Source: Pseudochrobactrum sp. sp1633
Lineage (GTDB): Bacteria > Pseudomonadota > Alphaproteobacteria > Rhizobiales > Rhizobiaceae
DNA: 64,000 nt
Assembly: GCF_030376605.1 (NCBI RefSeq)
Contig: NZ_JARRAE010000001.1
Span: 1 to 64,000, forward strand
Direction of reading: 5' to 3'
The notes below the pieces were generated by a model that saw only the letters and a list, made by a program, of their open reading frames with translations, did not search any database and was not told the origin of the DNA. The position numbers and the translations under genes are program-made. This document shows, piece by piece, positions 63,744-64,000 of the stretch; the stretch's first letter is position 1; each line of letters opens with the position of its first letter.

Positions 63744-64000
63744 TGAGTGAGACGATTTTTGAGCGTATCAGCGCCTACTTAAGCAAAAAGACAGCTGTGC
63801 AGCGCTTGTCGGAAGATCCGGCTCTGGTCTCCGAACTGCTTTTGCTGGTGCGGCTGGTTTTTGCTGATGGTCAGAAAAATCAGGCAGAGATGAATGCGCT
63901 GTTGCGCATTATGCAGAATGATTTTGATATTAAGCCGGAAGAACTGCCGGAAATTGCGGATTATCTGAAAACATTCTCTTATGAAACCACGAGCACGCAG
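63744..64000 (+). CDS. TerB-family protein, partial (runs off window)
   Basis: The first 85 codons of a gene cut by the window edge. The product (SETIFERISAYLSKK, then LVSELLLLVRLVFADGQKNQ and LLRIMQNDFDI) is helical with the TerB-like acidic pattern LVFADG. TerB-family proteins are linked to tellurite resistance and stress; relatives often have no known role. CGGGGACAG precedes the ATG at 63744. Confidence 0.75.

Overview
This window looks like chromosome of an alphaproteobacterium of the order Rhizobiales, most likely family Brucellaceae (Ochrobactrum / Pseudochrobactrum-like). The evidence is an Omp25/Omp31-type outer membrane protein, a fused SecDF, a choline/betaine transporter linked to a dimethylglycine-dehydrogenase-like enzyme and a GbdR-like regulator, and Rhizobiales-style intergenic palindromes. 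The assignment rests on family recognition only; no search was run. There are no rRNA genes, no CRISPR array and no recognisable IS transposase.

Layout. (1) 1-4500: a degraded piece of a phage endolysin gene, then a leftward operon for a lipid A phosphoethanolamine transferase (EptA/MCR family) with an OmpR-type response regulator and a sensor kinase, i.e. a PmrAB/EptA-like envelope-modification module. (2) 4503-30387: an integrated element of about 25.8 kb, bounded by a perfect 76-bp direct repeat. The right copy forms the 3' half of an intact tRNA-Lys(CTT); the left copy is the displaced tRNA fragment. From left to right it carries an OLD-like ATPase/TOPRIM gene, an overlapping HEPN + DUF262 gene pair, a tyrosine integrase with an overlapping excisionase-like HTH gene, stress and envelope cargo (YciE/F-like protein, MgtC-like protein, two small secreted/membrane proteins, an Omp31-like porin), and a hicAB module. 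A decayed prophage follows: the start of a terminase small-subunit gene is joined directly to the 3' part of a tail gene, so the packaging, capsid and most tail genes are gone. Two receptor-binding/tail-fibre genes, a membrane GGDEF diguanylate cyclase and a complete lysis cassette (GH108 endolysin, nested Rz/Rz1 spanins, a TM-coiled-coil protein) remain. The right part holds accessory genes (truncated haemoglobin, RcnB-like, SDR + LysR, glyoxalase-like + MATE, XhlA-like, cupin) separated by duplicated gene fragments.

(3) 30417-64000: ordinary core chromosome. It contains a DedA protein, a TerC-CBS-CorC membrane protein, an FMN reductase, a sulfate ABC transporter (binding protein, CysT, CysW, but no adjacent ATPase), a polyamine-type ABC operon, a branched-chain aminotransferase, a flippase-like membrane protein, a Kef-type antiporter, SecDF, and a large MscS channel. 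A betaine locus follows (FAD/GcvT-fold demethylating dehydrogenase, GlxA/GbdR-type regulator, ProVWX-type transporter), with an entericidin-like peptide, then an EamA half-transporter, a TauE/SafE permease and the start of a TerB-family gene at the right edge.

The most interesting part is the island. Its left arm, between the attachment site and the integrase, holds candidate defence genes (OLD-like; HEPN + DUF262). Its prophage core has lost virion genes but kept adhesion, signalling and lysis genes. Other points to check are a hicA gene whose start codon appears to be ATA, a 13-G tract upstream of the OLD-like gene, and the duplicated fragments near the right end.
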